Translations under genes and position numbers: made by a program
Assembly (NCBI GenBank): GCA_902612345.1
Contig: CACMDE010000003.1
Span: forward strand, 36,001 to 100,000
Reading direction: 5' to 3'
Source: an uncultured Pelagibacteraceae bacterium
GTDB taxonomy: Bacteria; Pseudomonadota; Alphaproteobacteria; Pelagibacterales; Pelagibacteraceae
Length of the DNA: 64,000 nt
In this document: positions 8,648-17,646 of the stretch, one piece after another
How positions within the stretch are numbered: the first letter of the stretch is position 1
Layout: each line of letters opens with the position of its first letter
The notes under the pieces: model-generated
The model's database searches: none
What the model was told of the DNA's origin: nothing
The model's input: the letters and a program-made list of their open reading frames with translations, nothing else

Positions 8648-9786
8648 TAAAAATAATTTTCTAAAATTTTATAATATATTTTAGTCAATTTTTTCAAATC
8701 TGAGGTTGGCGATCTCTCATCAACCATATGAATGGTGGTATTTCTTAATCCTAGCTCTAATCTTGGGATTGAGCCTAAAAATCTACTATCGCTTGTACCG
8801 CCTCTGCAATTTAATTGTGCTGGATTACCTGTAACTTTTTTAACAATTTTCTTAACCATATAAATCTCTTTATTAGGTTTTGTATAGAAGGCTTCACCAC
8901 TTACTTTATATTTTATCTTAGTTTTACATTTTTCTTTTTTTGCAACCATATTAATTATTTTACTTAACTTTTTCTTTAGAGATGATGATTTATGTTTTGA
9001 GTTAAATCTAACATTAAAATTTGCACTGGCAGATTGAGGAACCACATTTTCAGATAAATTATCTACACTCATTTTTGTAAACTCTAAATTAGATGGCGGC
9101 ATAAATTTAGTACCATAATCTAAAGATGAACTTTTTAATTTTGATATTATTTTAGCCAAGGCTGTACATGGATTGACATAAGACCCTGCGAAAGCTGAGT
9201 GACCACTTTTTCCATATACAGTTATAATTCCGTTCATTGAACCACGTCTTCCAATTCTTATCTCATCACCAACTGATTTATTTGAAGATGGTTCTCCTAC
9301 TAAAGAAAAATCTATTTTCTCACCCTTTTTTTTAAGATATTTCATAACTGCTGGACATCCATAACCCGTCGTTTCTTCATCTGCTGAAATAATAATTGAA
9401 ATTGATCCGTTAAAATCATTTTTTTTGATAAAATTACTTGCAGCACTTATCCAACAAGCAATTCCACCTTTCATATCTTGAGAACCCCTGCCATTTAAAT
9501 ATCCTTTTTTTATAACTGCTTTAAATGGTGGAATTTTCCAATTACTGAGATTAGCAACCACATCCGTATGTCCTAAAAAATTTATATGAGGTTTTGATTT
9601 ACCAAATCTAGCATATAAATTTAAAGCTGGTTTTGGCCCCGTTCCTTTTGATTTAATAATTTTACATTTAAAACCAATAGCATTAAGTTTTTTTGATAAG
9701 AATTTCATTATACCCTTATCCTCAGTTTTTATTGTTGGAAATCTTATTAGCTCCTGAGCTAATTTTATTTCATTATAACTTTTCAT
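8647..9786 (-). CDS. dapE: Succinyl-diaminopimelate desuccinylase
   Basis: Hydrolyses N-succinyl-LL-diaminopimelate in the succinylase branch of lysine and peptidoglycan precursor synthesis. The 379-residue M20-family metalloenzyme shows the metal ligands in FLGHTDVV, GSQDMKGG, the catalytic DEETTG, GEPSS and the C-terminal IHMVDE. A GGTSDSRF segment is typical of DapE. It sits 4 bp after dapD, its upstream pathway partner, so the two form an operon. Confidence 0.96.
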   Translation of the reverse strand: MKSYNEIKLAQELIRFPTIKTEDKGIMKFLSKKLNAIGFKCKIIKSKGTGPKPALNLYARFGKSKPHINFLGHTDVVANLSNWKIPPFKAVIKKGYLNGRGSQDMKGGIACWISAASNFIKKNDFNGSISIIISADEETTGYGCPAVMKYLKKKGEKIDFSLVGEPSSNKSVGDEIRIGRRGSMNGIITVYGKSGHSAFAGSYVNPCTALAKIISKLKSSSLDYGTKFMPPSNLEFTKMSVDNLSENVVPQSASANFNVRFNSKHKSSSLKKKLSKIINMVAKKEKCKTKIKYKVSGEAFYTKPNKEIYMVKKIVKKVTGNPAQLNCRGGTSDSRFLGSIPRLELGLRNTTIHMVDERSPTSDLKKLTKIYYKILENYF

Positions 9787-9790
9787 TAAT

Positions 9791-10621
9791 TTATTCTCTT
9801 AAAAGATCATTAATTGATGTTTTTGATCTTGTTTTTTCATCAACTTGTTTAATTATTACTGCGCAGCTTAATGATGGTGCAGATGAATTTTTTTTATCTG
9901 GCAAAGTTCCTGGTACAATAACTGAATATGGTGGAATTTTTCCATAAGTTATTTCACCTGTTGATCTATTGACGATTTTAGTAGACTGACCAATATACAT
10001 TCCCATACTTAACACTGAACCTTCTCCTACTATAACTCCTTCGACCACTTCTGACATGGCACCCAAAAAAACATTATCTTCAATTATTGTTGGAAGTGCT
10101 TGAGCTGGTTCTAAAACCCCACCTACACCACTACCGGCTGAAATATGACAATTTTTTCCAATTTGGCAACAACTGCCAGCTCTTGCAAATGTATCTATCA
10201 TTGTTCCTTCATCTATATAGGCGCCAATATTTACATAACATGGCATTAAAACTGCATTTTTTCCAACAAAAGAACCTTTTCTTACTGGAGAATTAGGAAC
10301 CATTCTAAATCCAGCTTCTTCATGCTTATCTTTGGTCCATCCTGCTGTTTTACCTTTAAGAAGGTGAGCTTTGTCATACCAACTACTGTAAGGACCATTT
10401 AAATTTTCCATTGGATAAATTCTAAAGCTTAGCATTATTGCTTTTTTTAAGTGTTGATGAGTTACCCACTCACCATTAATTTTTTCGGCTACTCTTGATT
10501 TTCCACTATCCAAGTCTTCAATAACTTGATTAATAGAATCTTTTATTGCTTTATCTGAATTTTGATTAATTTTATCTTTTATTTCCCACGCATCATTAAT
10601 GATTTTTTTTATATCGCTCAT
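9791..10621 (-). CDS. dapD: Tetrahydrodipicolinate N-succinyltransferase
   Basis: Transfers succinyl from succinyl-CoA to tetrahydrodipicolinate, feeding dapE. The protein is 276 residues. Its N-terminal helical domain is followed by a left-handed beta-helix with hexapeptide-type turns ([17 protein letters not shown], then repeated I/V-G motifs) and the [10 protein letters not shown] and SMGMYIG segments of the family. It lies 4 bp after the HAD gene and 4 bp before dapE, within the minus-strand operon that starts at rpmH. Confidence 0.97.
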   Translation of the reverse strand: MSDIKKIINDAWEIKDKINQNSDKAIKDSINQVIEDLDSGKSRVAEKINGEWVTHQHLKKAIMLSFRIYPMENLNGPYSSWYDKAHLLKGKTAGWTKDKHEEAGFRMVPNSPVRKGSFVGKNAVLMPCYVNIGAYIDEGTMIDTFARAGSCCQIGKNCHISAGSGVGGVLEPAQALPTIIEDNVFLGAMSEVVEGVIVGEGSVLSMGMYIGQSTKIVNRSTGEITYGKIPPYSVIVPGTLPDKKNSSAPSLSCAVIIKQVDEKTRSKTSINDLLRE

Positions 10622-10625
10622 AATT

Positions 10626-11315
10626 TTATTGTTCTTTTAATAACCTTATTTTTTTTAAAAATAAAGCAAGATTATCAATTTTATAATCTACTACATTCTT
10701 ATATTTATCAAAATCATTTATTGGCTCATCATTACTAAACCAAACTTTGATCATATTTTTTGCTGTTTCTGAAGAAAGATTTTTACAAATATCCTCTACA
10801 TAAACAGTTTCTTCATTATTGGGTATTTTGAATTTATCACATAACAACTTAAGAGACTGAGAGTTTGGTTTTGGTTTGAAATTAAAATCTACAATATCCA
10901 TGATTTTTCCTTCAAACAAATCATCTATTCCTATTTTTTTCATGCAATTAATTGCATGCTCTCTACTACCATTTGTTGCACAGAATACTTTTACATCAAG
11001 TTTTAATAATTCTTCTCTTAGCTCAACATCCTTATCAAGACAGTCGTAATTTATTGTATGAACAAATTTTAAAAATTCATGGGCATCAATTTTATCTGGG
11101 TGATTAATCAGAAGTCCATTTAACGAGGTATCATGTTTGTAAAAATAGTCAGATTGAATTTCTTTTGCTTTAACTTTATCAATTTTAAGTTTTAATGCTA
11201 TAAATTCTGTCATTCTTGCTGATACTTGTCCAAACAAAGTTTTTAAGTATCTTGGGTGATAAACACAACCATCCATATCAAGAATTAGATATTTTACTTT
11301 TTTTAGATCTTTCAT
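10626..11315 (-). CDS. HAD-family pyrimidine 5'-nucleotidase-like phosphatase
   Basis: A 229-residue HAD hydrolase of the SDT1-like pyrimidine 5'-nucleotidase group. Motif I is [10 protein letters not shown] (nucleophile Asp near residue 17), motif II is CATNGS, and the motif III/IV region is the PKP and VYVEDICKN stretch. It probably removes phosphate from UMP/CMP or related nucleotides. A gene of this type between argB and dapD is standard in alphaproteobacteria. It overlaps argB by 4 bp. Confidence 0.88.
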   Translation of the reverse strand: MKDLKKVKYLILDMDGCVYHPRYLKTLFGQVSARMTEFIALKLKIDKVKAKEIQSDYFYKHDTSLNGLLINHPDKIDAHEFLKFVHTINYDCLDKDVELREELLKLDVKVFCATNGSREHAINCMKKIGIDDLFEGKIMDIVDFNFKPKPNSQSLKLLCDKFKIPNNEETVYVEDICKNLSSETAKNMIKVWFSNDEPINDFDKYKNVVDYKIDNLALFLKKIRLLKEQ

Positions 11316-12157
11316 TTTCTGATCAACGTTCCTGCACCTTTGTCGGAAAATATTTCAAATAAAATTGAATGAGGTTTTCTTCCATCTACAATTACTACAC
11401 CTGTAACTCCATTATTAACAGCATCTATACATGTGTTTATTTTAGGGATCATGCCCTCTGTTATAGTCTCATTCTCAATCATTTTTAAGATTTCGGATGA
11501 CGTAATCTCTTCTATTAGTTCTTTATTTTTATCCAATACACCTTCTATATTTGTCATTAGGATTAATCTTCTTGCTTTTAAGGATTGTGCTATAGCACCT
11601 GCGGCCGTGTCTCCATTTATATTATATGTTTGATTGCCTTTTAACCCCAAAGGAGAAATGATAGGGACCATTTTTTTTTCTATAACATGTTTAATTATAT
11701 CATTATTAATTTTATCAGGCTTTCCAACAAACCCAAGTTCTTCAGATTCTGCACTTACCTCAATGACACTATTTTTTTTAGTATGAATTGGAATTGCTTC
11801 TGTATTTTTTTCTTTTAAAGAATCTACAATATCTTTATTGAATTCAATTAAGACATTTTCAACTATATTTATTATTTTTTCATCAGTAACTCTTAAACCT
11901 CTAATAAATTTAGATTGAATATTTGATTTGTCTAACTCTCTCTTAATTCTTGGTCCACCACCATGAATTACTACAATTGATAAACCTAATTTATTTAATA
12001 CAGTTATATCTTCGATAAAATTGTTGAATATATTTCTATCTATAAAAACATTTCCACCATATTTAATAACTATTAAGTCATTTTTATATTTATCAATATA
12101 TTTATTTACTTCATTGATGGAAGGCCCGTCTATGGGCAGCAAATCTTCAATCTTCAT
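11312..12157 (-). CDS. argB: Acetylglutamate kinase
   Basis: Phosphorylates N-acetylglutamate in arginine synthesis. The 281-residue amino-acid-kinase fold shows IKYGGNVF near the N-terminus, the VIHGGGPRI glycine loop, LRVTDE and the NINGDTAAGAIA block. It lies only 3 bp downstream of yidC, where most alphaproteobacteria carry engB between the two genes; no such frame exists here. The argJ, argD and argF genes are elsewhere in this window. Confidence 0.96.
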   Translation of the reverse strand: MKIEDLLPIDGPSINEVNKYIDKYKNDLIVIKYGGNVFIDRNIFNNFIEDITVLNKLGLSIVVIHGGGPRIKRELDKSNIQSKFIRGLRVTDEKIINIVENVLIEFNKDIVDSLKEKNTEAIPIHTKKNSVIEVSAESEELGFVGKPDKINNDIIKHVIEKKMVPIISPLGLKGNQTYNINGDTAAGAIAQSLKARRLILMTNIEGVLDKNKELIEEITSSEILKMIENETITEGMIPKINTCIDAVNNGVTGVVIVDGRKPHSILFEIFSDKGAGTLIRK

Positions 12158-12160
12158 TTT

Positions 12161-13846
12161 TTATACTTGGGTTTTAACAGTTGTCTTTCTCATAATAAGA
12201 ACTTGCTGCATCATCGTAAAAATATTATTGAATGTCCAATATATAACTAATCCGCTTGGGAATGGTGCCAATATTACAGTTAAGAATAATGGGAAAAACA
12301 TAAATATTTTTGCTTGAATTGGATCAGGTGGTGCAGGATTTAGTTTTTGTTGAAGATACATTGTTAGACCCATTAAGCATGGCCATGCTCCAATAATTAA
12401 AAAATTTGGAACATCAAATGGAATTAGCCCAAAAGCATTAAATATACTTGTAGGATCTCTTTCACTAAGGTCATTTATCCAACCAAAAAAAGGCTGATGT
12501 CTCATCTCAATAGTAACAAACAGCATTTTATAAATCGCAAAGAAAAAAGGTATTTGCAATAAAATTGGAAAACAACCACTTAGAGGATTTACTTTTTCTC
12601 TACGATATAAAGCCATCATTTCTTGTTGAAGTTTTACTTTATCCTCTTTATGTAATTCTTTTAATCTAGCCATCTCAGGTTGAAGAAGTTTCATACGAGC
12701 CATTGATTTAAAAGACATATTTGCTAATGGAAAGAATGCAATACGTATACAAATTGTAATTAAGATAATTGCTACTCCAAAATTACCTGAGAATTTAAAG
12801 AAATAATCTATTGCAAAGAACAATGGTTTTACAAGCCAATAAAACCATCCCCAATCTATAACTAAGTCAAATTTACTTATTTTTTGGTTTTCTGCGTAAC
12901 CATCAATAATATCAACTTCTTTTGCCGCAACTATGACTTTAAAATTATTCGATTTAGTCTCATTAGCCCCGATCGTAGTAGGCTTGCTTTCTATAAAACT
13001 TGCTTTAAATTTATTTTTATAATCGAAATCAGCTCTAAATGATTTATTTTTTTCTGGTATAATGCTTGCTACCCAATATTTATCTACTATTGAAACATAT
13101 CCTTCATCAGCATTCTTTGAATAGGATTTTTCCTCGATATCGTCATAATCTTCTTCAACTAATTCACCATCAAATACACCAAGCAAACCTTCATGAAGAA
13201 TATAAAAATTGGTTACTTCTGGAGCCGTATTTCTTATTACTTGACCGTAAGGATAAAAACTATAAGTCTTATCTGAATTATTAATAATTTTTTGCTCAAT
13301 ATTGAATAAAAAATTATCGTCTAATTTAATAATTTTTTCGAAAGTAATATTATTATCATTTGTCCAGGTTAACTTTACAGGAGTTTTTGGAGAAAGTTTA
13401 TTATTACCTTCAATTTGCCAAACAGTTTTATTGTTTGGAATTTGAATCTCATCATTGTTTATTGCCCATCCAGAGTCAATATAATACCCAGTCTCTATTT
13501 CTTTTGGATTTAATAAAGTGACTTTTTCGTTGCCACCAACTTTTGTTGTATAATTTTTAAATGTAAGGTCATCTATTATTGCACCATTCAAAGAAATTGA
13601 ACCAATTATATTATTATTTTCAAACAATATTCTTTCACTTCGTGTAATAGCATCCTTTCTTGTTATTTCTTTTACCTCCTCATTCTCAAATAATTTTGGA
13701 GCATCCTCGTTTTGAATAAGTTCATTTTTTTCTTTTTCTAATTGAGCTTCTTTAATTTCCTGGGGACTTGGCTGCATAAACAAACCCCAGATAACAATTA
13801 TCGCTGCACTTAATGAAACTGCTGCTAATGTATTTTTAATATCCAT
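12161..13846 (-). CDS. yidC: Membrane protein insertase YidC
   Basis: Inserts and folds inner-membrane proteins with or without SecYEG. The 561 residues have the Gram-negative layout: an N-terminal signal-anchor (IKNTLAAVSLSAAIIVIWG), a large periplasmic beta domain (about 60-330) and a C-terminal bundle of about five membrane segments with the conserved cytoplasmic helical loop rich in Lys/Glu/Met. Its start overlaps the yidD stop by one base (13846). The C-terminal tail is short and basic, as expected for ribosome contact. Confidence 0.97.
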   Translation of the reverse strand: MDIKNTLAAVSLSAAIIVIWGLFMQPSPQEIKEAQLEKEKNELIQNEDAPKLFENEEVKEITRKDAITRSERILFENNNIIGSISLNGAIIDDLTFKNYTTKVGGNEKVTLLNPKEIETGYYIDSGWAINNDEIQIPNNKTVWQIEGNNKLSPKTPVKLTWTNDNNITFEKIIKLDDNFLFNIEQKIINNSDKTYSFYPYGQVIRNTAPEVTNFYILHEGLLGVFDGELVEEDYDDIEEKSYSKNADEGYVSIVDKYWVASIIPEKNKSFRADFDYKNKFKASFIESKPTTIGANETKSNNFKVIVAAKEVDIIDGYAENQKISKFDLVIDWGWFYWLVKPLFFAIDYFFKFSGNFGVAIILITICIRIAFFPLANMSFKSMARMKLLQPEMARLKELHKEDKVKLQQEMMALYRREKVNPLSGCFPILLQIPFFFAIYKMLFVTIEMRHQPFFGWINDLSERDPTSIFNAFGLIPFDVPNFLIIGAWPCLMGLTMYLQQKLNPAPPDPIQAKIFMFFPLFLTVILAPFPSGLVIYWTFNNIFTMMQQVLIMRKTTVKTQV

Positions 13847-14070
13847 TAGCTTTTACCTTTCTTGACAGGGTCATACCCGTGTGATCCGAAAGGATGACAA
13901 GACATAATTCTTTTTATGCCTTTTAGTGAACCTTTTATAAGTCCATATTCATTCAAACAATCAATAAAATAATCTGAACAAGTTGGTAAATATCTACAAC
14001 TAGGACCAATTACAGGGGATAAAATTATTTTATAAACTTTTATAATATAAATTAGTATTTTTTTTATCAT
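13846..14070 (-). CDS. yidD: Membrane protein insertion efficiency factor YidD
   Basis: A 74-residue member of the small YidD (DUF37) family. The conserved SPVIGPSCRYLPTCSDY and CHPFGSHGYDPV segments are present, with three invariant cysteines. An N-terminal hydrophobic/amphipathic helix would hold it at the inner membrane. It overlaps rnpA by 4 bp and yidC by 1 bp in the classic rpmH-rnpA-yidD-yidC order. It helps YidC-dependent insertion in other bacteria. Confidence 0.95.
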   Translation of the reverse strand: MIKKILIYIIKVYKIILSPVIGPSCRYLPTCSDYFIDCLNEYGLIKGSLKGIKRIMSCHPFGSHGYDPVKKGKS

Positions 14071-14408
14071 CTTACTTTTGTTAAATCCTTTAATATTGTC
14101 TCTTTTATAACTTTATAATTAGCATCATAAATATTTTTCTTTGCAATAAATAAATAAGAATAATTTAGGTTCATATTTATTGATTTAATTGCTTCATTCA
14201 TTATGTTTCTTAATCTTCTCTTAATTTTATTTCTTTTAACAGAGTTTCCAATTTTTTTCTTTGCTACAAAACTCACATTTAATATTTTGTTACTTTTTGA
14301 TGAAAGTTTTTTAAAGAAAATGGTCGAATAAGAATTTGAAATTTTTTTTCCGTTCAACAAACTTTTAAAATCTTCATTCTTCGAAAGGCTTGAGATTTTG
14401 CTCTTCAT
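14067..14408 (-). CDS. rnpA: Ribonuclease P protein component
   Basis: Protein subunit of RNase P, which matures tRNA 5' ends. The 113-residue basic protein has the family signature FVAKKKIGNSVKRNKIKRR. Its ATG overlaps the rpmH stop (TAATG arrangement) and its own 3' end overlaps yidD by 4 bp. The RNA subunit gene is not in the window. Confidence 0.95.
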   Translation of the reverse strand: MKSKISSLSKNEDFKSLLNGKKISNSYSTIFFKKLSSKSNKILNVSFVAKKKIGNSVKRNKIKRRLRNIMNEAIKSINMNLNYSYLFIAKKNIYDANYKVIKETILKDLTKVR

Positions 14409-14542
14409 TAAACTGAAAGCTTTTTTCTTCCTTTTTTTCTTCTATTTTTTAGAACCTTTTGTCTCTTTTTTGTAGACATTCTAGATCTAAAACCATGTTT
14501 TCTTTTTCTCTTTATTCTACTTGGGTGCCAGGTTCTTTTCAT
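14408..14542 (-). CDS. rpmH: 50S ribosomal protein L34
   Basis: A 44-residue, highly basic protein read directly from the minus strand. It begins [18 protein letters not shown], the diagnostic L34 start, and ends KKGRKKLSV. It heads the run rpmH-rnpA-yidD-yidC-argB-HAD-dapD-dapE. The stop TAA shares a base with the rnpA ATG. A plausible promoter lies 30-60 bp upstream. Confidence 0.97.
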   Translation of the reverse strand: MKRTWHPSRIKRKRKHGFRSRMSTKKRQKVLKNRRKKGRKKLSV

Positions 14543-14572
14543 AGATTATTAAATTTTCGTTAAAATTTCGTT

Positions 14573-14601
14573 CTTATAGAAAATAAAACTATATAAGTAC
14601 A
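14573..14601 (-). promoter_or_regulatory. Possible promoter of the rpmH operon
   Basis: On the minus strand a -10 like TATAAG (14578 to 14573) follows a weak -35 like TGTACT (14601 to 14596) with a 17-bp spacer. Transcription would start about 25 bp before the rpmH ATG. The surrounding sequence is so AT-rich that chance matches are common. Confidence 0.3.
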
Positions 14602-14624
14602 GGTATTTTTAATAAATTAAGCCT

Positions 14625-15341
14625 ATGAACAAGACGAAAAATATCAAAATTATTCTTGGAATATCTTACTTAGTGTTAATTTCGATTTTTTTATGGTTTT
14701 TTTTTCAAAATTTCTCAATTCAAGATTTTACAAGTTATGAATTAATAAAAGCAAATAGAGAGACTTTAGAAGGAATTAAAAATAATAATATTATATTATC
14801 TAGCCTGCTATTTTTTTTAGGTACAATCATTTGGGTTTTACTCCTAGGGTTTGGCTCCCCTATTTTTTTAATAGGAGGCTTTATCTTTGGAAAATGGTTA
14901 GGCACTCTTCTTGTTGTTTTTGGTTTATCTACTGGAGCCACCTTTCTTTATATATTTTCAAATTATTTTCTGAAAGATATTGTTAAAGAAAAGTTTTCAA
15001 GCCGATTTATAAATTTAACCGATAGGTTCAAACAAAATGAATTTTTATTTTTTTTAATTTATAGATTTGTGGGAGGAATTCCGTTTTTTATTTCAAATGT
15101 TTTACCAACCTTATTTAATATCAAAATAAAAAATTTCTTTTTTGGTTCAATTATTGGAATGGCTCCACAACTGTTTGTTGGAGCTTCATTAGGCGATGGA
15201 TTAAATAAAATTTTAGAAGAAAATATAGAGCCCCCTACTTTTTTTGAACTACTTTTAGAACCAAATATTTATTTACCGATAGTTGGTATAATTATTCTAG
15301 TGTTGATTGCCATATATATGAGAAAATTTTTTTTAAAATAA
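14625..15341 (+). CDS. VTT-domain (TVP38/TMEM64, DedA-like) membrane protein
   Basis: A 238-residue inner-membrane protein with about five hydrophobic segments. The VTT core is visible: a glycine-rich FGSPIFLIGGFIFGKW block, then FVGGIPFFISNVLP and the GSIIGMAPQLFVGASLGD re-entrant loop. Family members are linked to lipid scrambling or flipping and membrane homeostasis; the exact cargo here is unknown. It is divergent from rpmH and stands alone before tRNA-Thr on the other strand. Confidence 0.88.
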   Translation: MNKTKNIKIILGISYLVLISIFLWFFFQNFSIQDFTSYELIKANRETLEGIKNNNIILSSLLFFLGTIIWVLLLGFGSPIFLIGGFIFGKWLGTLLVVFGLSTGATFLYIFSNYFLKDIVKEKFSSRFINLTDRFKQNEFLFFLIYRFVGGIPFFISNVLPTLFNIKIKNFFFGSIIGMAPQLFVGASLGDGLNKILEENIEPPTFFELLLEPNIYLPIVGIIILVLIAIYMRKFFLK

Positions 15342-15342
15342 T

Positions 15343-15416
15343 TGGTGCCCCGACCCAGAATTGAACTGGAAACTGATCCTTACCATGGATCTGTTATACC
15401 ATTTAACTATCGGGGC
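15343..15416 (-). tRNA. tRNA-Thr (GGU)
   Basis: On the minus strand a full cloverleaf can be folded. The 7-bp acceptor GCCCCGA pairs with TCGGGGC; there is a 4-bp D stem with GG in the loop, a 5-bp anticodon stem GATCC/GGATC around loop ATGGTAA (anticodon GGT), and a T arm with loop TTCAATT. Discriminator A and an encoded CCA follow. All tertiary positions checked look standard. The downstream end abuts the VTT membrane gene on the opposite strand. Confidence 0.95.
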
Positions 15417-15447
15417 TTTTTCCTAACAATATTGTATAAAACTAAAT

Positions 15448-15475
15448 TTGACAAACTATTGACTTAATTTATAAG
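15448..15475 (+). promoter_or_regulatory. Promoter for the Lys-rich small protein
   Basis: A perfect -35 TTGACA at 15448-15453 and TATAAG at 15470-15475, spaced 16 bp, predict a start near 15482. An AAAGGA ribosome-binding site sits 8 bp before ATG 15502. This is the best sigma-70-type promoter I found in the window. Confidence 0.55.
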
Positions 15476-15501
15476 TAAATATCAGACAAAGGAATGACAC
15501 C

Positions 15502-15714
15502 ATGGGAATACATTATGATTATAAAAGCACTAGAGGTGCAAAAGCTATGGAAAAGCAAGCTAAGAGAGAGAAAAAACTTGCTGAGAAAAGAGCTAAGAAA
15601 CTAGCCAAGGCTCAAGAAAAAGGTTTAGTAGAAAAAGTAAAAAAAGAAGATCAAACAATTCCTTTGGATACAGTTATCACACTAGACCATTTAACAAATC
15701 CAGATAAAAAATAG
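15502..15714 (+). CDS. Small Lys/Ala-rich basic protein, unknown function
   Basis: A 70-residue protein that starts MGIHYDYKSTRGAKAMEKQ, followed by an Ala-Lys-Glu-rich helix (about residues 14-50) that looks like a single charged helix or coiled coil, then a less charged tail. I do not recognise a named family. It has a well-placed ribosome-binding site and a good promoter, so it is probably real and well expressed. The following small basic gene begins 7 bp after its stop. Confidence 0.65.
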   Translation: MGIHYDYKSTRGAKAMEKQAKREKKLAEKRAKKLAKAQEKGLVEKVKKEDQTIPLDTVITLDHLTNPDKK

Positions 15715-15721
15715 TATTTCG

Positions 15722-15838
15722 ATGAATAAAAAAAGAAAACCCTCTAAGGTTGATCTTGAAAACGCATTGAGAAAGAACTTAAAAAAAAGAAAAATCCTCC
15801 AAAAAAAAATTACTAAAAAAAATGATATTAAGCGATAA
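15722..15838 (+). CDS. Tiny basic protein upstream of dcd
   Basis: A 38-residue frame (start MNKKRKPSKVDLENALRKN, then KKRKILQKK). It starts 7 bp after the previous gene and overlaps dcd by 17 bp. The LENALRKNLKKRK pattern resembles the short Arg/Lys-rich proteins (ALRxNLxRRK) that I recall next to murA-region genes in other alphaproteobacteria, which supports it being real. The function is unknown. It is too short and too Lys-rich for codon statistics to be decisive. Confidence 0.5.
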   Translation: MNKKRKPSKVDLENALRKNLKKRKILQKKITKKNDIKR

Positions 15839-16373
15839 GCAAATAACTAAACTAGTTAATAATGAACAAATGATAATTCCCTTTGAGAGCAAAAGTATAT
15901 CTAAAGGAATAAGTCATGGGTTAAATTCATTTGGTTATGATTTGAGATGTGGATCAGAATTTAAAATATTTACAAATATCAAAGGAGCAACTGCAGATCC
16001 AAAAAATTTTAGTGAGGATAATTTTATTACTGTAAAAGGTGAAGAATCTATTTTAATTCCGCCTAATTCTTTTGCATTAGCAAGCAGTTTGGAGTACTTT
16101 AAAATGCCACGTAATGTAACTGGTCTTGTAACTGCCAAATCTACCTATGCAAGATGTGGATTAGGCACGCCGCCAACAGTTTTAGAGGCTGGATGGCATG
16201 GAAATTTAGTTTTAGAGTTTTCAAATCATACAAGTAATTCAATAAGATTATATGCTAATAGTGGAGCTGCACAAATTCTGTTTTTTCAAGGTGAGCAACC
16301 CGAGGTTTCTTACGCAGATAGAAAAGGAAAATATCAAGGACAAACAGGTATCACTTTAGCAAAATCAAAATAA
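15822..16373 (+). CDS. dcd: dCTP deaminase
   Basis: Converts dCTP to dUTP, the first step to dTMP in many Gram-negatives. The 183-residue length is close to the family norm. Recognisable blocks are FGYDLRCGSEFKIF, the catalytic TAKSTYARCGL region, LEAGWHGNLVLEFSNH and the C-terminal YQGQTGITLAKS that closes over the nucleotide. It overlaps the tiny basic gene upstream and is followed 3 bp later by murA. Confidence 0.96.
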   Translation: MILSDKQITKLVNNEQMIIPFESKSISKGISHGLNSFGYDLRCGSEFKIFTNIKGATADPKNFSEDNFITVKGEESILIPPNSFALASSLEYFKMPRNVTGLVTAKSTYARCGLGTPPTVLEAGWHGNLVLEFSNHTSNSIRLYANSGAAQILFFQGEQPEVSYADRKGKYQGQTGITLAKSK

Positions 16374-16376
16374 ATA

Positions 16377-17645
16377 ATGAGGAGATTTATAATAAAAGGC
16401 CCCAACAAAGATATAAGAGGGGAAGTTAATATTAGCGGTGCAAAAAACTGTTGCCTTCCTTTAATGGCAGCATCAATATTGTTTAAAAATAAAGTAATTT
16501 TAAAAAATGTTCCATTCGTAAAAGATGTTCATACTATGAAGGATCTTTTAGTTTCTTTAGGAGCAAAAGTAGATCTCTCAGAGTCAAAAAAAATGATCAC
16601 TATAACTAATAAAAAAAATCATAAATTAGTTGTTCCATATAACTTAGTTTCAACTATGAGAGCTGGTGTTTTAACAATGGGGTCTTTGTTAGCAAGATAT
16701 CCTCAAAAAAAAATTAAAGTTGCTTTAGGTGGTGGTTGCGCATTAGGTATCAGAGATACAAATTGGCATTTAGCAGGTTTTAAAAGCTTAGGTGCAAAAA
16801 ATAATTTAGACAAGGGATACGTTAATATTTCGACTACAAAAGGTTTAATTGGTAGTAAATATAAATTTCCAAAGGTAACAGTAACAGGTACTTCAAATTT
16901 AATTATGGCCTCTATTTTTGTAAAAGGAAGTCATTACATTAAAAATATATCAATTGAACCTGAAGTAATAGAGTTAATAAAATTTTTAAATCAATCTGGA
17001 GCGGATATAAAATTTTTAGGTAAAAGATCAATTAAAATCACTGGAGTAAAAGAATTAATTAATGGTAATCATAATATTATAGGTGATAGAATTGAGGCCT
17101 TTAGTTATTTATGTGTTGGGGCAATAACAAGGGGAAAAATAAAAACTAATTATATAAATCCTAAATATTTAAAATCAGAATTAGAGATATTAAAAAAGGT
17201 TGGTTTTGGGATTGAAACAAAAAATAACTCAATAGAAATAAATTCAAAAAAAAAACTTAAACCTGTAAATATAAAGACTGGCCCATATCCAAATTTTGCA
17301 ACGGATAATATGCCAATAATATTAGCTCTGCTAACAACCATAAAAGGAAAAAGTAAAATTGAAGAAACAATTTTTTCTAATCGGTTTATGGCTGCGCCCG
17401 AATTAAATAGAATGGGTGCGAAAATAAATATAAAAAAAAATAAAGCGGTAATAATAGGTCAAAAAAAATTAAAATCAGCTGACTGTATTTCATCAGATTT
17501 AAGATCTACATTCTCAATTATTCTTGGAGCTATTGCCGCAAACGGTTCATCGACAATTTCAAGAATTTACCATGGTTTAAGAGGTTACTACAATCTTGAA
17601 ATAAAGCTTAAACAAATTGGAATTAAAATAAAATCAAAAAAATAA
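16377..17645 (+). CDS. murA: UDP-N-acetylglucosamine 1-carboxyvinyltransferase
   Basis: First committed step of peptidoglycan synthesis, joining enolpyruvate from PEP to UDP-GlcNAc. The 422-residue protein has the inverted alpha/beta prism pattern. The catalytic Cys lies in GGGCALGIRD, the Cys whose alkylation gives fosfomycin sensitivity in other MurA enzymes. The N-terminal SGAKNCCLPLMAAS block and Lys are present. The murA-DUF2948-hisD order is alphaproteobacterial. Confidence 0.97.
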   Translation: MRRFIIKGPNKDIRGEVNISGAKNCCLPLMAASILFKNKVILKNVPFVKDVHTMKDLLVSLGAKVDLSESKKMITITNKKNHKLVVPYNLVSTMRAGVLTMGSLLARYPQKKIKVALGGGCALGIRDTNWHLAGFKSLGAKNNLDKGYVNISTTKGLIGSKYKFPKVTVTGTSNLIMASIFVKGSHYIKNISIEPEVIELIKFLNQSGADIKFLGKRSIKITGVKELINGNHNIIGDRIEAFSYLCVGAITRGKIKTNYINPKYLKSELEILKKVGFGIETKNNSIEINSKKKLKPVNIKTGPYPNFATDNMPIILALLTTIKGKSKIEETIFSNRFMAAPELNRMGAKINIKKNKAVIIGQKKLKSADCISSDLRSTFSIILGAIAANGSSTISRIYHGLRGYYNLEIKLKQIGIKIKSKK

Positions 17646-17646
17646 A

